From contig CAVVIQ010000002.1 of the NCBI GenBank assembly GCA_963748385.1, positions 1 to 64,000 of the forward strand: a stretch of 64,000 nt of DNA, given 5' to 3'. This DNA comes from Rhodoblastus sp963748385 (lineage in GTDB: Bacteria > Pseudomonadota > Alphaproteobacteria > Rhizobiales > Beijerinckiaceae). The first letter of the stretch is position 1, and each line of letters begins with the position of its first letter. The position numbers and the translations under genes are program-made. Below are positions 26,317 to 35,812 of this stretch, in pieces. The notes under the pieces are model-generated. The model ran no database searches. It was not told the DNA's origin and saw only the letters and a program-made list of their open reading frames with translations.

Positions 26317-27192
26317 ATGGTCGGGCCCAAGAAGCCGAATTTTCGTTATTGGGTCGAATATCTGGGCTTTCGCCTGATGGGCGCGGTCTTTTCCGCCATG
26401 CCCGTCGACACGGCGTCCAATATCGCCGGCGCGCTGATGGCCAGGGTCGGCCCGCTCTCCATGAAGCGCCAGCCCCGGCTGATGCGCAATCTGACGGCCG
26501 CCTTTCCCGAAATGACCGTAGCCCAGCGCGACAAGCTGGCGCGCGAAGTCTGGCGCAACATCGGCCGCGTCATCGGCGAATTCTTCCACATCGACGCCAT
26601 CATGCGGGACCGCATCGAGGTCGCCAATCCGGAACTGCTGGTCGAGGCCGCCACAAGCGGCAAGGGCGCCGTGCTGTGCGGCGCCCATCAGGCCAACTGG
26701 GAAGCGGTGAGCGCCGTATTCAGCAATTATGGCCTGAAACCGATGGGGGTCTACCGGCCGATCAGCAATCCTTTCGTGGACGCCGAAATGATGCGCCGCC
26801 GCGGCAAATATTTCGGCAGCCTGATGGCGAAACACGATCGGGAGACTCCCGTCGCCTTGATGCGCCATGTCCGCGGCGGCGGCGCCGCAGGCCTGCTGTT
26901 CGATCAGGAGTCCCTCGTGGGGCTGTCGACGCCCTTCTTCGGCCGCCCGGCCCGGACGACGCCCTTTCCGGCGCTGATCGCGCGCCAGTGCAACGCGCCG
27001 CTGCTGCTGATCCACGGCTACCGTACGCGCGGCGCGCGCTTCAAGGTGTTCGTCACCCGGATCGAGGTTCCGCGCACCGACGACCGCAAGGCCGACATTT
27101 ACGCCGCGACCGCGGCCCTGCAGGCCGAACTGGAAAAATCCATCCGCCAGCATCCCGACCAATGGATGTGGACCCACGACAGGTGGCGGTGA
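26317..27192 (+). CDS. Lipid A biosynthesis acyltransferase (LpxL/HtrB family)
   Basis: Enzymes of this family add secondary acyl chains to lipid A at the inner membrane. The 291-aa protein shows an N-terminal hydrophobic segment and the family H-x4-E catalytic motif in GAHQANWEAV (about residues 126-135), then GLLFDQESLVGLSTPFFGRP and GYRTRGARFKV near the C-terminus, where family members bind acyl donor. Its length is close to the family average. It is transcribed towards the chemoreceptor gene and appears monocistronic. Whether it is LpxL or a rhizobial LpxXL-like enzyme cannot be told from the sequence. Confidence 0.88.
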   Translation: MVGPKKPNFRYWVEYLGFRLMGAVFSAMPVDTASNIAGALMARVGPLSMKRQPRLMRNLTAAFPEMTVAQRDKLAREVWRNIGRVIGEFFHIDAIMRDRIEVANPELLVEAATSGKGAVLCGAHQANWEAVSAVFSNYGLKPMGVYRPISNPFVDAEMMRRRGKYFGSLMAKHDRETPVALMRHVRGGGAAGLLFDQESLVGLSTPFFGRPARTTPFPALIARQCNAPLLLIHGYRTRGARFKVFVTRIEVPRTDDRKADIYAATAALQAELEKSIRQHPDQWMWTHDRWR

Positions 27193-27263
27193 CGCCGTCT
27201 GGCGTCGGGTGAAACACGCTCGGCGGCGGAAAGCGCGCGCCCCCAAGGAGGCTCGCCTGTCCT

Positions 27264-29018
27264 TCAGCAGCACGCCCGGGCCCTGAATTCGCCCTCATGC
27301 CGATGCGGGCCGTCGTGGCCGGCGTTTTCCGTGCGCCGCCCGATTTCCGTGGCGAATTCATCGAGCAGAGCGATGACCTCGGCGCTGGCGCCGCCGAGCT
27401 TGTCGATCGCCTCAAGCGCCTCGTCCAGATGGCCGGCTTCGTGAGCCTGGAGGGCCGCGACGCCGATGGCGTGCACGCGGCCGTGCGGCTCGACGAGCCG
27501 CTGGTAGGCGGCGATGTCGGAATAGGAGTTCTGGCTGTCATACCATCTGCCGAGCCGGCAATCGTGGTGATCTGGCACCTCGGTGGGTTTCCAGCTGTCG
27601 CGGCCCATGACCGTGTCGATGACGCGCTTGACGAAGAGAATGTGGTCGATCTTGGCCATCTCGCACAGGGACCGGTCGGACGTCGGGCTGAAAAGGCTCT
27701 TGGCCAGCTCGGAAAAGCGCTGGTTCGTGCTGCGCACCTTGCCGTTCATGGACGTGATGACGCCGTCGTTCTCCGCCGCCACGTCGGCGACATGGGCGAT
27801 GGCGCTGGCCACTTCCGCGCTCGCCTCCTTCTGCTGCCCGAGAATGCCCGACACTTCGCCCATTTGCGTCACGACATTGGCGACCCGCTCGGCGATCGCA
27901 TCCATCGCGTCGCCGGCCCGGTCGATGGCGACCCGCCCCTCTGCGACGGCGCTCGTCGAGTGCTCCATCGTCTTGAGAATGTCGGCCATCCGGTTTCGCA
28001 GCGCGCCGATGCGGCGGGAAATGTCCTCGGTCGACCTGGAAGTCTGGGTGGCGAGGGCCTTGACCTCGGTGGCCACGACGGCGAAGCCGCGGCCGGCTTC
28101 GCCCGCGCGGGCGGCTTCGATCGTCGCATTGAGGGCGAGCAGGTTGGTCTGGCGCGCGATCCCCTCGATGACGGCCAGGACATCGCCGATCTCGGCGGAT
28201 GCGGCGGACAGGTCGTCGACGCTGGCGGAAGTCTGCTCGACCGCCGAAGAGATATTGGCGATGGCCGAGGACACGTCGCGCATGGCTGCTCGGCCGAAGG
28301 CGACGGCCTCGTCCGTTTGCGACGCCTCCCCGGCGGCGGCCTCCGCGTTGCGGGCGATTTCCTCGACCGATGCGACCAGTTCGGACGCCGCCGCCGAGAT
28401 CGACTGACTGTTCTGGCTGACGACCGTCGTGTTGCGCGTCAGATGGGCGAGGTCGATCGCCGTCGAATTGGTGTCGGCGACCATACGCGCGGCGCTGGTC
28501 AATCCGCTCAGCTTGTTGTCCTCGACCGACGCAAACGCGCGGGCCGCGGCGACGCCGATTTCATAAGCCGAGTTCGAGAGGATCATGTCGATGAAGACGC
28601 GTTCGATCAGAACGTCGACTGCGGCCGCGAAACCATTGGGCGAGAAGCGAAGCCTCCTCGCCATGCGGGGCAGGATCTTCTTCAGCAGGAAAGCGTAGCC
28701 CGCCAGATACCAGCCGGACGACAGGCTGATCTTGACATGGGCCTGGCCGATTTTTTTCGCGCGGTCCTCGAAACCGGCGGGGAGAACAGGCTGAAAGAGA
28801 AATTTCCAATGCTCGGTTTGCGCGGCGTTCAGCCTTGCGATCTTCTCTTTCGATTCGAGCAGATGGTCGAATTCGCCCGCCGCGCGCAACGCGGCGTAAA
28901 ATTCGGTCAGAACGTCGGGAATCGCGCGCTCGCATTCCTCCCAGAGGTTGACGCCGTCTCTTCTGGGAACGTCGGAGCTGGAAATGAAGGTCGCGATCGA
29001 TGAGATTTCGGGCGTCAT
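27264..29018 (-). CDS. Soluble chemoreceptor: globin-coupled sensor with C-terminal CZB domain
   Basis: This 584-aa protein has no membrane segment. Residues about 10-165 form a protoglobin (globin-coupled sensor) domain with the proximal-histidine region KKIGQAHVKISLSSGWY. Residues about 180-440 are a methyl-accepting signalling domain with the hairpin tip EGIARQTNLLALNATIEAAR, so it should act on CheA/CheW. Residues about 455-560 match a CZB zinc-binding domain, with His in KIDHILF, Cys in HDCRLGRWY and His in EPHGRVH. Globin heads sense oxygen or other gases, while CZB domains bind zinc and have been linked to zinc or hypochlorite sensing. No chemotaxis genes are adjacent. Confidence 0.88.
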   Translation of the reverse strand: MTPEISSIATFISSSDVPRRDGVNLWEECERAIPDVLTEFYAALRAAGEFDHLLESKEKIARLNAAQTEHWKFLFQPVLPAGFEDRAKKIGQAHVKISLSSGWYLAGYAFLLKKILPRMARRLRFSPNGFAAAVDVLIERVFIDMILSNSAYEIGVAAARAFASVEDNKLSGLTSAARMVADTNSTAIDLAHLTRNTTVVSQNSQSISAAASELVASVEEIARNAEAAAGEASQTDEAVAFGRAAMRDVSSAIANISSAVEQTSASVDDLSAASAEIGDVLAVIEGIARQTNLLALNATIEAARAGEAGRGFAVVATEVKALATQTSRSTEDISRRIGALRNRMADILKTMEHSTSAVAEGRVAIDRAGDAMDAIAERVANVVTQMGEVSGILGQQKEASAEVASAIAHVADVAAENDGVITSMNGKVRSTNQRFSELAKSLFSPTSDRSLCEMAKIDHILFVKRVIDTVMGRDSWKPTEVPDHHDCRLGRWYDSQNSYSDIAAYQRLVEPHGRVHAIGVAALQAHEAGHLDEALEAIDKLGGASAEVIALLDEFATEIGRRTENAGHDGPHRHEGEFRARACC

Positions 29019-29187
29019 TGGAGCATTCCGCTGGGGCCGATGTCGAAACCTGCTTCTCGTTTGCGGGATAACGCCCGCCGCGCTTTCCGATATTGGCCCA
29101 CTGGCGGAACTGCGCGCTTGCTGGCGTCTTTATGACGCGGCAGGCTTTCGCGAGGCTTGAGCGGCGGCTTTGGGCCCTTTGTCCGGA

Positions 29188-29934
29188 TCAGAAGCGCGGA
29201 CGCCCGGCGAAGGCGCGCCACAGCCGCACCTGGGCGCGGTAAAGGGGTCGGAGCGTTTCGCGGGCCAGCTTTTGCGACAGCGGCTTTTTCCGCGCCTGGA
29301 TGGTCGAGCCGCCGATCCCGGCGGAGGCGTCGCGCACGCCGGAGGGTTTGAAGGCCAGAAGCTCGACGCCGGTGACCCACGACATTTGCAGAAAAGTGTC
29401 CACCGGCCGGTCGAAACTTTCGCTGACCTCCAGCAGGCGTCGCGCGGCCTGCGCCGAGACGAACTGGGCGATGGCCCGCAAAGGCGGATTGTCCGGGCGG
29501 AGGAGGGCGACGCCCTCGCTCTGGGCGAGAATTCCTCCGCGCACGGGGGTTTTTTCCGACGGCGCCAGGGCGTAGGCCCAGAGGGCGCGGGTCTCGCGGG
29601 CCAGCGCGAAAGTCCGGGCGAAAATCTTCGCATCGATCTCGGCGTCGTCCTCGAAGGTCAGGGCGTAATCCAGCCCTTCGGCGAGAATCTTGCGCCAGAC
29701 GGCGCGATGGCTCAGGAAAACACCGATCTCGCCGCGATTGAGCGCGAAGGGATAAAAAGGCTTCCTCAGGCCGCGACGATAGACGCGGTCCACGTCGCCC
29801 TCGCTCAGGAGCGCGCCGTCGGTCGCGGCGAAAATCTCGCTGGCGCAGGGCAAGGCGGCGCGCAGGCGCTCGACCTGGGGGCGCCTCTGCGCCGAGCGTT
29901 CGAGATGGATGATGAAAGCCTTCGGGTCGGACAT
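29188..29934 (-). CDS. Glycosyltransferase family 25 protein
   Basis: GT25 enzymes transfer sugars in lipooligosaccharide and LPS core synthesis. The ATG at 29934 with AGGA upstream gives 248 aa beginning MSDPKAFIIHLERSAQRRPQ, matching the family start. The GEIGVFLSHRAVWRKIL segment and the acidic motif FEDDAEID (metal and nucleotide-sugar binding) are typical. It is divergent from the GT2 gene 145 bp away, so the two may work on the same surface glycan. The acceptor is unknown. Confidence 0.85.
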   Translation of the reverse strand: MSDPKAFIIHLERSAQRRPQVERLRAALPCASEIFAATDGALLSEGDVDRVYRRGLRKPFYPFALNRGEIGVFLSHRAVWRKILAEGLDYALTFEDDAEIDAKIFARTFALARETRALWAYALAPSEKTPVRGGILAQSEGVALLRPDNPPLRAIAQFVSAQAARRLLEVSESFDRPVDTFLQMSWVTGVELLAFKPSGVRDASAGIGGSTIQARKKPLSQKLARETLRPLYRAQVRLWRAFAGRPRF

Positions 29935-30079
29935 GGTTTTTCCTGGCCTGCGCCGGAGGCCTGGGACTTTTCTAGCCTCCCCGGCGCGGACTGTCAGCGG
30001 CTGGCTTTGACAAAACCCAGGAGAATGTTTCTTGTGGCGCCGGTTTTCGGAAGCGCAAGGTTGTCCCAAGGGTTGCCTC

Positions 30080-31177
30080 ATGAGCGAAAAACCCCCGCGT
30101 CTCGACGCAAGGGTCGAAATTCTGGCGGCGGAGGCCCGGCGCGAAGCCGAGCGGCGGCTCGACGCAGGACGGCGGCCACGTCTTTCAAGGTTGTTCTTTT
30201 CGCCGACGCTGAAATTTCTTCGCGCCTATTTTTCCGGGCGCGGAATCCTGAACGGGACGGCCGGCTTTATCGACGCCCGCGTCGCGGCGCTCCTGTCTTT
30301 CGTGACCGAGGCCGCCCATTTCCAGATGGCCAAGGGCGCCCAAGGAGGCGCCCAGGCGCCGGCGTCGGGCGGCGAAATTCCCGCCTCTGGCGGCGCAACG
30401 CTGCCGCTGTCGGCGACGATCATCTGCAAGAACGAAGGCGGATTCATCAGGAAGTGTGTGCAAAGCCTTGAAGGGTTTGATGAAATCATTGTCGTCGATT
30501 CCGGCTCGACCGACGCGACGCTCGATATTCTGCGCGGCTTTTCCGCACGCGGCTGGCCAATCAAGCTGATCGAGCGCGGCTGGCCGGGCTACGCAAGACA
30601 GAAGCAGTTCGCCTGGGAGCAGGCGACGCGCGACTGGGTTCTGAGCATCGATTCCGACGAGTGGCTCGACGACGAGCTGCGACGCGCGCTGCCGGCGCTG
30701 CTCGCCGCGCCGGAAGACGTGGTCGCCTGGAAGCTGCGCCGGCCGCTGGCCTTCTATGGTCAGGAGCTGGTTGCGCCCAAAGGAGCGAAACCCGAGCGCA
30801 TCACCCGGCTGGCGCGGCGCGAAAAGGTCCGTTTCGACGAAAGCGCTCTGGTTCACGAGGGACTGGTGGCCGATGGCCGGATTCTCGACGCGCGCCAGGG
30901 TTTTCTGCGCCACGACCGCGCCCTGCGCATCGACGCGCAGATCCCGAAGGAAGCGACCTACGCCCGCCTCAAGGCGGAACAAAGGTTTCTGCGCGGCAAA
31001 AAGCCCTCGCGGCTCAGGATCGTGGTCAATCCCTGGCTTTATTTCCTGCGCATCTTCTTTCTCAACCGCGTCTATCTCTATGGCGTCGACGGCTATATCC
31101 TCGCCCGCACCCGCGCCGCCTATTCCTTTTTCGGCGAGGCGCTGCATTGGCGGATGACGCAGGAAAATACGCGCTAA
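30080..31177 (+). CDS. Glycosyltransferase family 2 (WaaE-like) with a duplicated tail at the N-terminus
   Basis: The 365-aa protein (ATG 30080, AAGGG upstream) contains a GT2 catalytic domain from about residue 115: SATIICKNEGGFIRKCVQSL, the VDSGSTDATLDIL nucleotide-sugar motif, and the IDSDEWLDDELR acidic motif. WaaE/KdtX-like enzymes add glucose or similar sugars to LPS core heptose. The last 50 residues (NPWLYFLRIFFLNRVYLYG onwards) are the family tail. An unusual feature is that residues about 36-83 (SPTLKFLRAYFSGRGILNG onwards) look like another copy of that same tail, placed in front of the catalytic domain. This suggests fusion with a remnant of an upstream paralogue. Confidence 0.85.
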   Translation: MSEKPPRLDARVEILAAEARREAERRLDAGRRPRLSRLFFSPTLKFLRAYFSGRGILNGTAGFIDARVAALLSFVTEAAHFQMAKGAQGGAQAPASGGEIPASGGATLPLSATIICKNEGGFIRKCVQSLEGFDEIIVVDSGSTDATLDILRGFSARGWPIKLIERGWPGYARQKQFAWEQATRDWVLSIDSDEWLDDELRRALPALLAAPEDVVAWKLRRPLAFYGQELVAPKGAKPERITRLARREKVRFDESALVHEGLVADGRILDARQGFLRHDRALRIDAQIPKEATYARLKAEQRFLRGKKPSRLRIVVNPWLYFLRIFFLNRVYLYGVDGYILARTRAAYSFFGEALHWRMTQENTR

Positions 31178-32127
31178 TCGAGGCGGTTCATCCGCTCGCC
31201 CCTGACGAAAGCGGCGAGAACCTCGCCGAGTTGGTCGGCGAGCGTCTGCTGGGATTCGAGGCTCGCCCAGGCGACATGGGGCGTGACCAGCACGTCTGGC
31301 CGGCGCGCCAGCCGCATGATCGCGCTGTTTTCCGGCGGCGGCTCGGGGCGGGTCACGTCGAGACCCGCGCCGGAAACGTGGCCCTCGTCGAGCGCCTGCT
31401 CGAGCGCCGCCTCGTCCACCAGCCCGCCGCGCGCGGTGTTGATCAGCAAAGGCTTTTTGCGCATCAGCGCGAATTCCGGCCCCCCAATCATGTTTTCGGT
31501 CTCGGCGTTGAGCGGGCAGTGCAGGGAGAGAACGTCGGACGTCGCCAGGACCTCGGCGAAGGCAAGCGCGCCCGGCCGCGCCGGCGCGTCTTTCCGGGCG
31601 GAAAAGACCGGCTCCATGCCGAAGGCGCGCCCCAGTTCCGCGACCCTTCGGCCCAGATCGCCCGAACCGAACAGGCCGAGCCTTTTGCCGCGCAGGTCGG
31701 AAATCCTGTGGCTATGGAAGGCGAACTGCCCCGAAGCCTGCCAGGCGCCAGCGCGCACGTCGGCGACATAGGGGAGGATCTGGCGTTTCAGGCAAAGAAT
31801 CAGCGCAAAAACATGTTCGGGGACCGAATCGACCGAATAGGCCCGGATATTGGTCACCGCGATTCCCGCCGCCCGCGCTGCCGCGAGATCGACATGGTCG
31901 AATCCGGTCGCGGCGATGGCGATCAGCCGCAGGTCCGGCAAAGCGGCGATGGTCGCGGCGTCGAGCCGGACCTTGTTGGTCACCACGATCTGCGCGCCTT
32001 TGCCGCGGGCGACGACTTCATCGGGCGGGGTCGAGGCGAAATTCGTCCATCGATGCGGAAAACCGGGGCTGGGCGGAACCACCGCCTCGGCAAGCGTCGC
32101 CGCGTCGAGAAAGACGATATTCTGCAT
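31174..32127 (-). CDS. D-isomer-specific 2-hydroxyacid dehydrogenase
   Basis: This NAD(P)-dependent enzyme should reduce 2-keto acids such as hydroxypyruvate or glyoxylate. The ATG at 32127 behind GGAGG gives 317 aa starting MQNIVFLDAATLAEAVVPP. The Rossmann motif GSGDLGRRVAE and the catalytic residues Arg (NTARGGLVDE), Glu (RPEPPPENS) and His (VTPHVAWAS) are in place. If the host is a serine-cycle methylotroph, a hydroxypyruvate reductase role is possible, but no other serine-cycle gene is nearby. Its 3' end overlaps the converging GT2 gene by four bases. Confidence 0.88.
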   Translation of the reverse strand: MQNIVFLDAATLAEAVVPPSPGFPHRWTNFASTPPDEVVARGKGAQIVVTNKVRLDAATIAALPDLRLIAIAATGFDHVDLAAARAAGIAVTNIRAYSVDSVPEHVFALILCLKRQILPYVADVRAGAWQASGQFAFHSHRISDLRGKRLGLFGSGDLGRRVAELGRAFGMEPVFSARKDAPARPGALAFAEVLATSDVLSLHCPLNAETENMIGGPEFALMRKKPLLINTARGGLVDEAALEQALDEGHVSGAGLDVTRPEPPPENSAIMRLARRPDVLVTPHVAWASLESQQTLADQLGEVLAAFVRGERMNRLD

Positions 32128-32255
32128 GGGGGCCTCCGAGGCTCGCGCCCGCGCAGACTGGCCCGCGCGAAACGGCAATTCAAGGCTCACGATTGCCTTG
32201 ACGAAAAGCTTCGTGCGAAATGCCGCGTCGAAACGAATCGGCGGGAAACGCGGCC

Positions 32256-33455
32256 ATGAGCGGGCAAATCGTCATTGTCGGCGCCGGACAGGCCGGCTTG
32301 CAGATTGCCGAAAGCCTGCGGGCGGAAGGTTTTTCGGGCCGAGTCGTCCTGCTGGGCAAGGAGAGTCATGCGCCCTATCAGCGTCCGCCTTTGTCGAAAG
32401 CCTGGCTCGCGGGCGAAACCGCCGACGATCGCCTGACCATTCGCGGCCCCGATTTTTTCGTGGCGAAAAAGATCGACCTGCGCGTCGGCGCCGAGGTCGC
32501 GCGGGTCGATGCCGTGCGGCGCAAGGTTTTTCTGGCCGACGGCTCCGCGCTTTCATGGAGCGGCCTGGCTTTCGCGACCGGCGCGCGGGCGCGCCGGCCC
32601 GACCTGCCGGGGGCGGATCTGCCCCATGTCCGGGCGCTGCGCGATTTCGAGGACGCGAAAGAAATCTCCCGCCGGCTCGACAAGGCCGAGAATGTCGTCA
32701 TTGTCGGCGGCGGCTTCATCGGTCTGGAGGTCGCGGCGGCGGCGCGCAAGCGCGGCCGCGCGACAATCGTGATCGAGGCGCTCGATCGCCTGATGGCGCG
32801 CGTGGTCACACCGCAAATCTCGGCTTTTTTCGCCGATCTGCACCGCGCTCATGGCGTGGAGCTGATCTTTGGCGAGCAGGTCGCGAAAATCACCCCTTCG
32901 GGCGTGAAAACCGCATCCGGGGCCTTTTTCCCGGCCGATCTGGTCGTGCTGGGCATTGGCGCCATCGCCAATGACGAACTCGCCGCCGCGGCCGGACTGG
33001 AAGTCGCGCGCGGGATCGTGGTGGACGATTGCGGCCGGACCTCGGAAAAAGACATCGTCGCGGCCGGCGATTGCGCCGTTCTGCGCCGGGCCGACGGCGC
33101 GCTGCGGCGCTTCGAGAGCGTGCAATATGCGGTGGAAGGCGCCAAGGCCGCCGCCGCCGCCCTGCTGGGCGAGGAAAAGCCTTTTGCCGCGGCGCCCTGG
33201 TTCTGGTCCGACCAATATGACGTGAGATTGCAGATGGCCGGATCGGGCGAGGATCATGATTCCGTCGTCGAAAGACGGTCCGGCGACAACGCCTTTTCCC
33301 TGTTCTATTACCGGCGCAACCGGCTGATCGCGGTCGATTCGGTCAACCGCCCCGGCGAGCATCTGCTGGCGCGCAAACTTCTCGACGCCGCCCTGTCGCC
33401 CGATCCGGCCCTGGTCGTCGACCCGGAAAAGGATTTGCGGGTTCTGTTGCGCTGA
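32256..33455 (+). CDS. FAD-dependent ferredoxin/rubredoxin reductase family protein
   Basis: The family transfers electrons from NAD(P)H to ferredoxins, rubredoxins or monooxygenase partners. The 399-aa protein (ATG 32256) shows the FAD-binding GAGQAGLQIAESL, the PYQRPPLSK motif, the NAD-binding GGGFIGLEVAAAARKRG, the second FAD motif DIVAAGDCAVL and the reductase C-terminal domain from about residue 325 (FWSDQYDVRLQMAG). No ferredoxin or oxygenase gene is adjacent, so the partner is unknown. It is divergent from the hydroxyacid dehydrogenase. Confidence 0.88.
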   Translation: MSGQIVIVGAGQAGLQIAESLRAEGFSGRVVLLGKESHAPYQRPPLSKAWLAGETADDRLTIRGPDFFVAKKIDLRVGAEVARVDAVRRKVFLADGSALSWSGLAFATGARARRPDLPGADLPHVRALRDFEDAKEISRRLDKAENVVIVGGGFIGLEVAAAARKRGRATIVIEALDRLMARVVTPQISAFFADLHRAHGVELIFGEQVAKITPSGVKTASGAFFPADLVVLGIGAIANDELAAAAGLEVARGIVVDDCGRTSEKDIVAAGDCAVLRRADGALRRFESVQYAVEGAKAAAAALLGEEKPFAAAPWFWSDQYDVRLQMAGSGEDHDSVVERRSGDNAFSLFYYRRNRLIAVDSVNRPGEHLLARKLLDAALSPDPALVVDPEKDLRVLLR

Positions 33456-33567
33456 AGCCTTCAAATCCCCGCAATTCTGTCGCAATCGTGCAACAGCGTT
33501 GCATTATTGCCACGCCTTTCTCCATTCGATAAAACTCTCTCTCCTTTCCCGAGCGCTCCCCCTGTCG

Positions 33568-35799
33568 ATGAAGCAGAACAACGAAAATCGGCTCGATACA
33601 CGGCAGCCGCGCCGGCGCGACCGCCGACTGCCGTCACGGCTCGGCCCCTATGTCGTGGCCGTGGCGATTCTCATCGCCATCGGCAGCTTTCTCCTTTTCG
33701 CCGGCCTGACGCCGTTCACGCCGACCGAGGAAAACGTCAGATATCTGTTTTTGGTGGACGCCGCGGTTGCGGCGGTCCTTTCGGCGCTGGTCGCCTTCGA
33801 GGCGGTCCAGCTCATCCGGGCCTGGCGGGCGAAAACGGCGGCCGCGGGCCTGCATATCCGCATCGTCGCGCTGTTCGCGGTCATCGCCGCGGTGCCCGCG
33901 ATCAGCATGGCGGTCGTCAGTTCGGTGACGCTCGACAAGTTGTTCAACCCGGCCTTCATGCGCGACGTGCGCGGCTTCATCGGCGGGGCGACCGAGGCCG
34001 CCAATCTGTTCCGCGAGAACCAGTGCCTTTGGCTATTGCAGGAGGCGCAGCTCACCGCGACCGACCTCGACCGCGGCAAGCCGATGTTCGATTCGGACCG
34101 CAACCTGTTCAAGGAGTTTTTCACCTCGCGCGCCCATTTCCTGGGCTTTTCCGCGGCCGCCATGATCAAGCGCGACGGCACGATCGTCGAGCAGGTCGAG
34201 ACCGGCTCGATGATCCGCGATCCGGTGGTGACGCCGCAGGAACAGGATTTCGCCGATTCGCTCAAGAACGAGCCGCTTTGCCTGATCCTGAACCAGGGCC
34301 GCACCTTCGTCGCCCTGCGGCCCTTGCCCTCCTTCAAGGATATTTTCCTTTACACCAGCCGGCCGGTCGATCCTTTCACGCTGGAATTCCCCAAACAGGC
34401 GGCGGCGCTGAATCGCCTGTTCGACGCTTTCGAGGAGCAGCGGGGCGAGTTCCAGACCAAGCTGGCGATCATGTTCGGCCTGCTGGCGGCGATCATGCTG
34501 CTTTCGGCTGTCTGGATCGGCCTCGCCTTCACCAATGCTCTGGTCGCGCCGATCAGGCGGCTGATCGCGGCGACCGACCAGGTTTCGGCGGGCAATTTCT
34601 ACGTCCAGGTGCCGGTACGGGCGGCGGAGGGCGACCTCGCCCATCTGGGCGAAACCTTCAACAAGATGACCTCCGAACTGCGCCAGCAGCAGAGCCGCCT
34701 GATCGCCGCCAACCACATCATGGACGAGCGCCGCATCTTCACCGAGGCCGTGCTGTTCGGGGTTCCGGCTGCGGTGATCGGCGTCGGCGCGCAAGGTGAC
34801 GTGACCGTGCTGAACCCGTCGGCGCGAACGCTGGTCGGCGCCGAGGTCGAGGACAGCGAGAAGGCGATCGGCCGTCCGGTGGCGGACGTCCTGCCCGAAC
34901 TCGCGACGATGATCGAGGAGGCGCGCGCCGGCTATTCGCGCATGATGCAGAGGCAGATCACTCTCAGCCGCGACGGCCGCGAGCGCACCTTCAACGTGCG
35001 CGTCACGCCCGGCCCGCTCAATCGCGGCGAGCGCACTTTCGTCGCCACGCTCGACGACATGACCGATCTCGTCGCCGCGCAGCGCACGGCGGCCTGGGCC
35101 GACGTCGCCCGGCGCATCGCCCATGAGATCAAGAACCCGCTCACCCCGATCCAGCTTTCCGCCGAGCGGCTCAAGCGGAAATACGGCCGGGTCATCACCT
35201 CCGACAAGGAGGTGTTCGACCAGTGCACGGACACGATCATCCGGCAGGTCGACGACATCAAGCGCATGGTGGACGAATTTTCCGCCTTTTCGCGCATGCC
35301 CAAGGCGCAGCCGGCCACCGACGACCTTTCCGCCTGCATCGAGCAGGTTCTGTTCCTGATGCGTCACGGCCACGGCGATGTTCCGATCGAGAGCGACTAT
35401 CCGCCCGAGCCGGTCATCGCCCGTTTCGACCGGAGGCTTCTGTCGCAGGCGGTGACCAATGTGGTGAAAAACGCCACCGAGGGCATTGCCGCCGCCGACA
35501 TGGGCGGGCGGGCGCCGAAGATCCATGTGCGCCTGCGCGTCGAGGAGGGCGTGGCGATCATCGACGTCGAGGACAACGGCAAGGGGTTTCCGCGTGAGAA
35601 CCGCGCGCGGCTGCTGGAGCCCTATATGACGACTCGCGCGGAAGGCACCGGCCTCGGCCTGCCGATCGTGGCGAAGATTCTGGAAGACCACGGCGGCGGC
35701 GTCGAACTGCTCGACGCCGCCTCGGGGCAGGGCGCGCTGGTGCGCCTGCATTTCCCCATCGCCGCGCCACCCGGCGCGGCGCCCGACGAAAAAGCTTGA
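33568..35799 (+). CDS. ntrY: Sensor histidine kinase NtrY-like
   Basis: NtrY is the membrane sensor of the NtrYX system, linked in alphaproteobacteria to nitrogen, redox and envelope responses. From the ATG at 33568 the protein has 743 aa: membrane segments near residues 30-50, 60-82 and 98-120, a periplasmic-type sensor region, a further membrane segment near 295-320, HAMP, PAS (about 375-480), and the kinase core. The phospho-accepting His is about residue 519 in ARRIAHEIKNPLTPIQLSAE, and the ATPase has NVVKNATEGI, DNGKGFP and GTGLGLPIV. A TTG start further upstream is possible. It is 13 bp before ntrX. Confidence 0.92.
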   Translation: MKQNNENRLDTRQPRRRDRRLPSRLGPYVVAVAILIAIGSFLLFAGLTPFTPTEENVRYLFLVDAAVAAVLSALVAFEAVQLIRAWRAKTAAAGLHIRIVALFAVIAAVPAISMAVVSSVTLDKLFNPAFMRDVRGFIGGATEAANLFRENQCLWLLQEAQLTATDLDRGKPMFDSDRNLFKEFFTSRAHFLGFSAAAMIKRDGTIVEQVETGSMIRDPVVTPQEQDFADSLKNEPLCLILNQGRTFVALRPLPSFKDIFLYTSRPVDPFTLEFPKQAAALNRLFDAFEEQRGEFQTKLAIMFGLLAAIMLLSAVWIGLAFTNALVAPIRRLIAATDQVSAGNFYVQVPVRAAEGDLAHLGETFNKMTSELRQQQSRLIAANHIMDERRIFTEAVLFGVPAAVIGVGAQGDVTVLNPSARTLVGAEVEDSEKAIGRPVADVLPELATMIEEARAGYSRMMQRQITLSRDGRERTFNVRVTPGPLNRGERTFVATLDDMTDLVAAQRTAAWADVARRIAHEIKNPLTPIQLSAERLKRKYGRVITSDKEVFDQCTDTIIRQVDDIKRMVDEFSAFSRMPKAQPATDDLSACIEQVLFLMRHGHGDVPIESDYPPEPVIARFDRRLLSQAVTNVVKNATEGIAAADMGGRAPKIHVRLRVEEGVAIIDVEDNGKGFPRENRARLLEPYMTTRAEGTGLGLPIVAKILEDHGGGVELLDAASGQGALVRLHFPIAAPPGAAPDEKA

Positions 35800-35812
35800 G
35801 CGAAGGCTGATC

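Noticed and set aside
27297..29003. Open frame of 568 codons opposite the chemoreceptor
   Set aside because: Low-complexity antisense translation of a clear globin-MCP-CZB gene.
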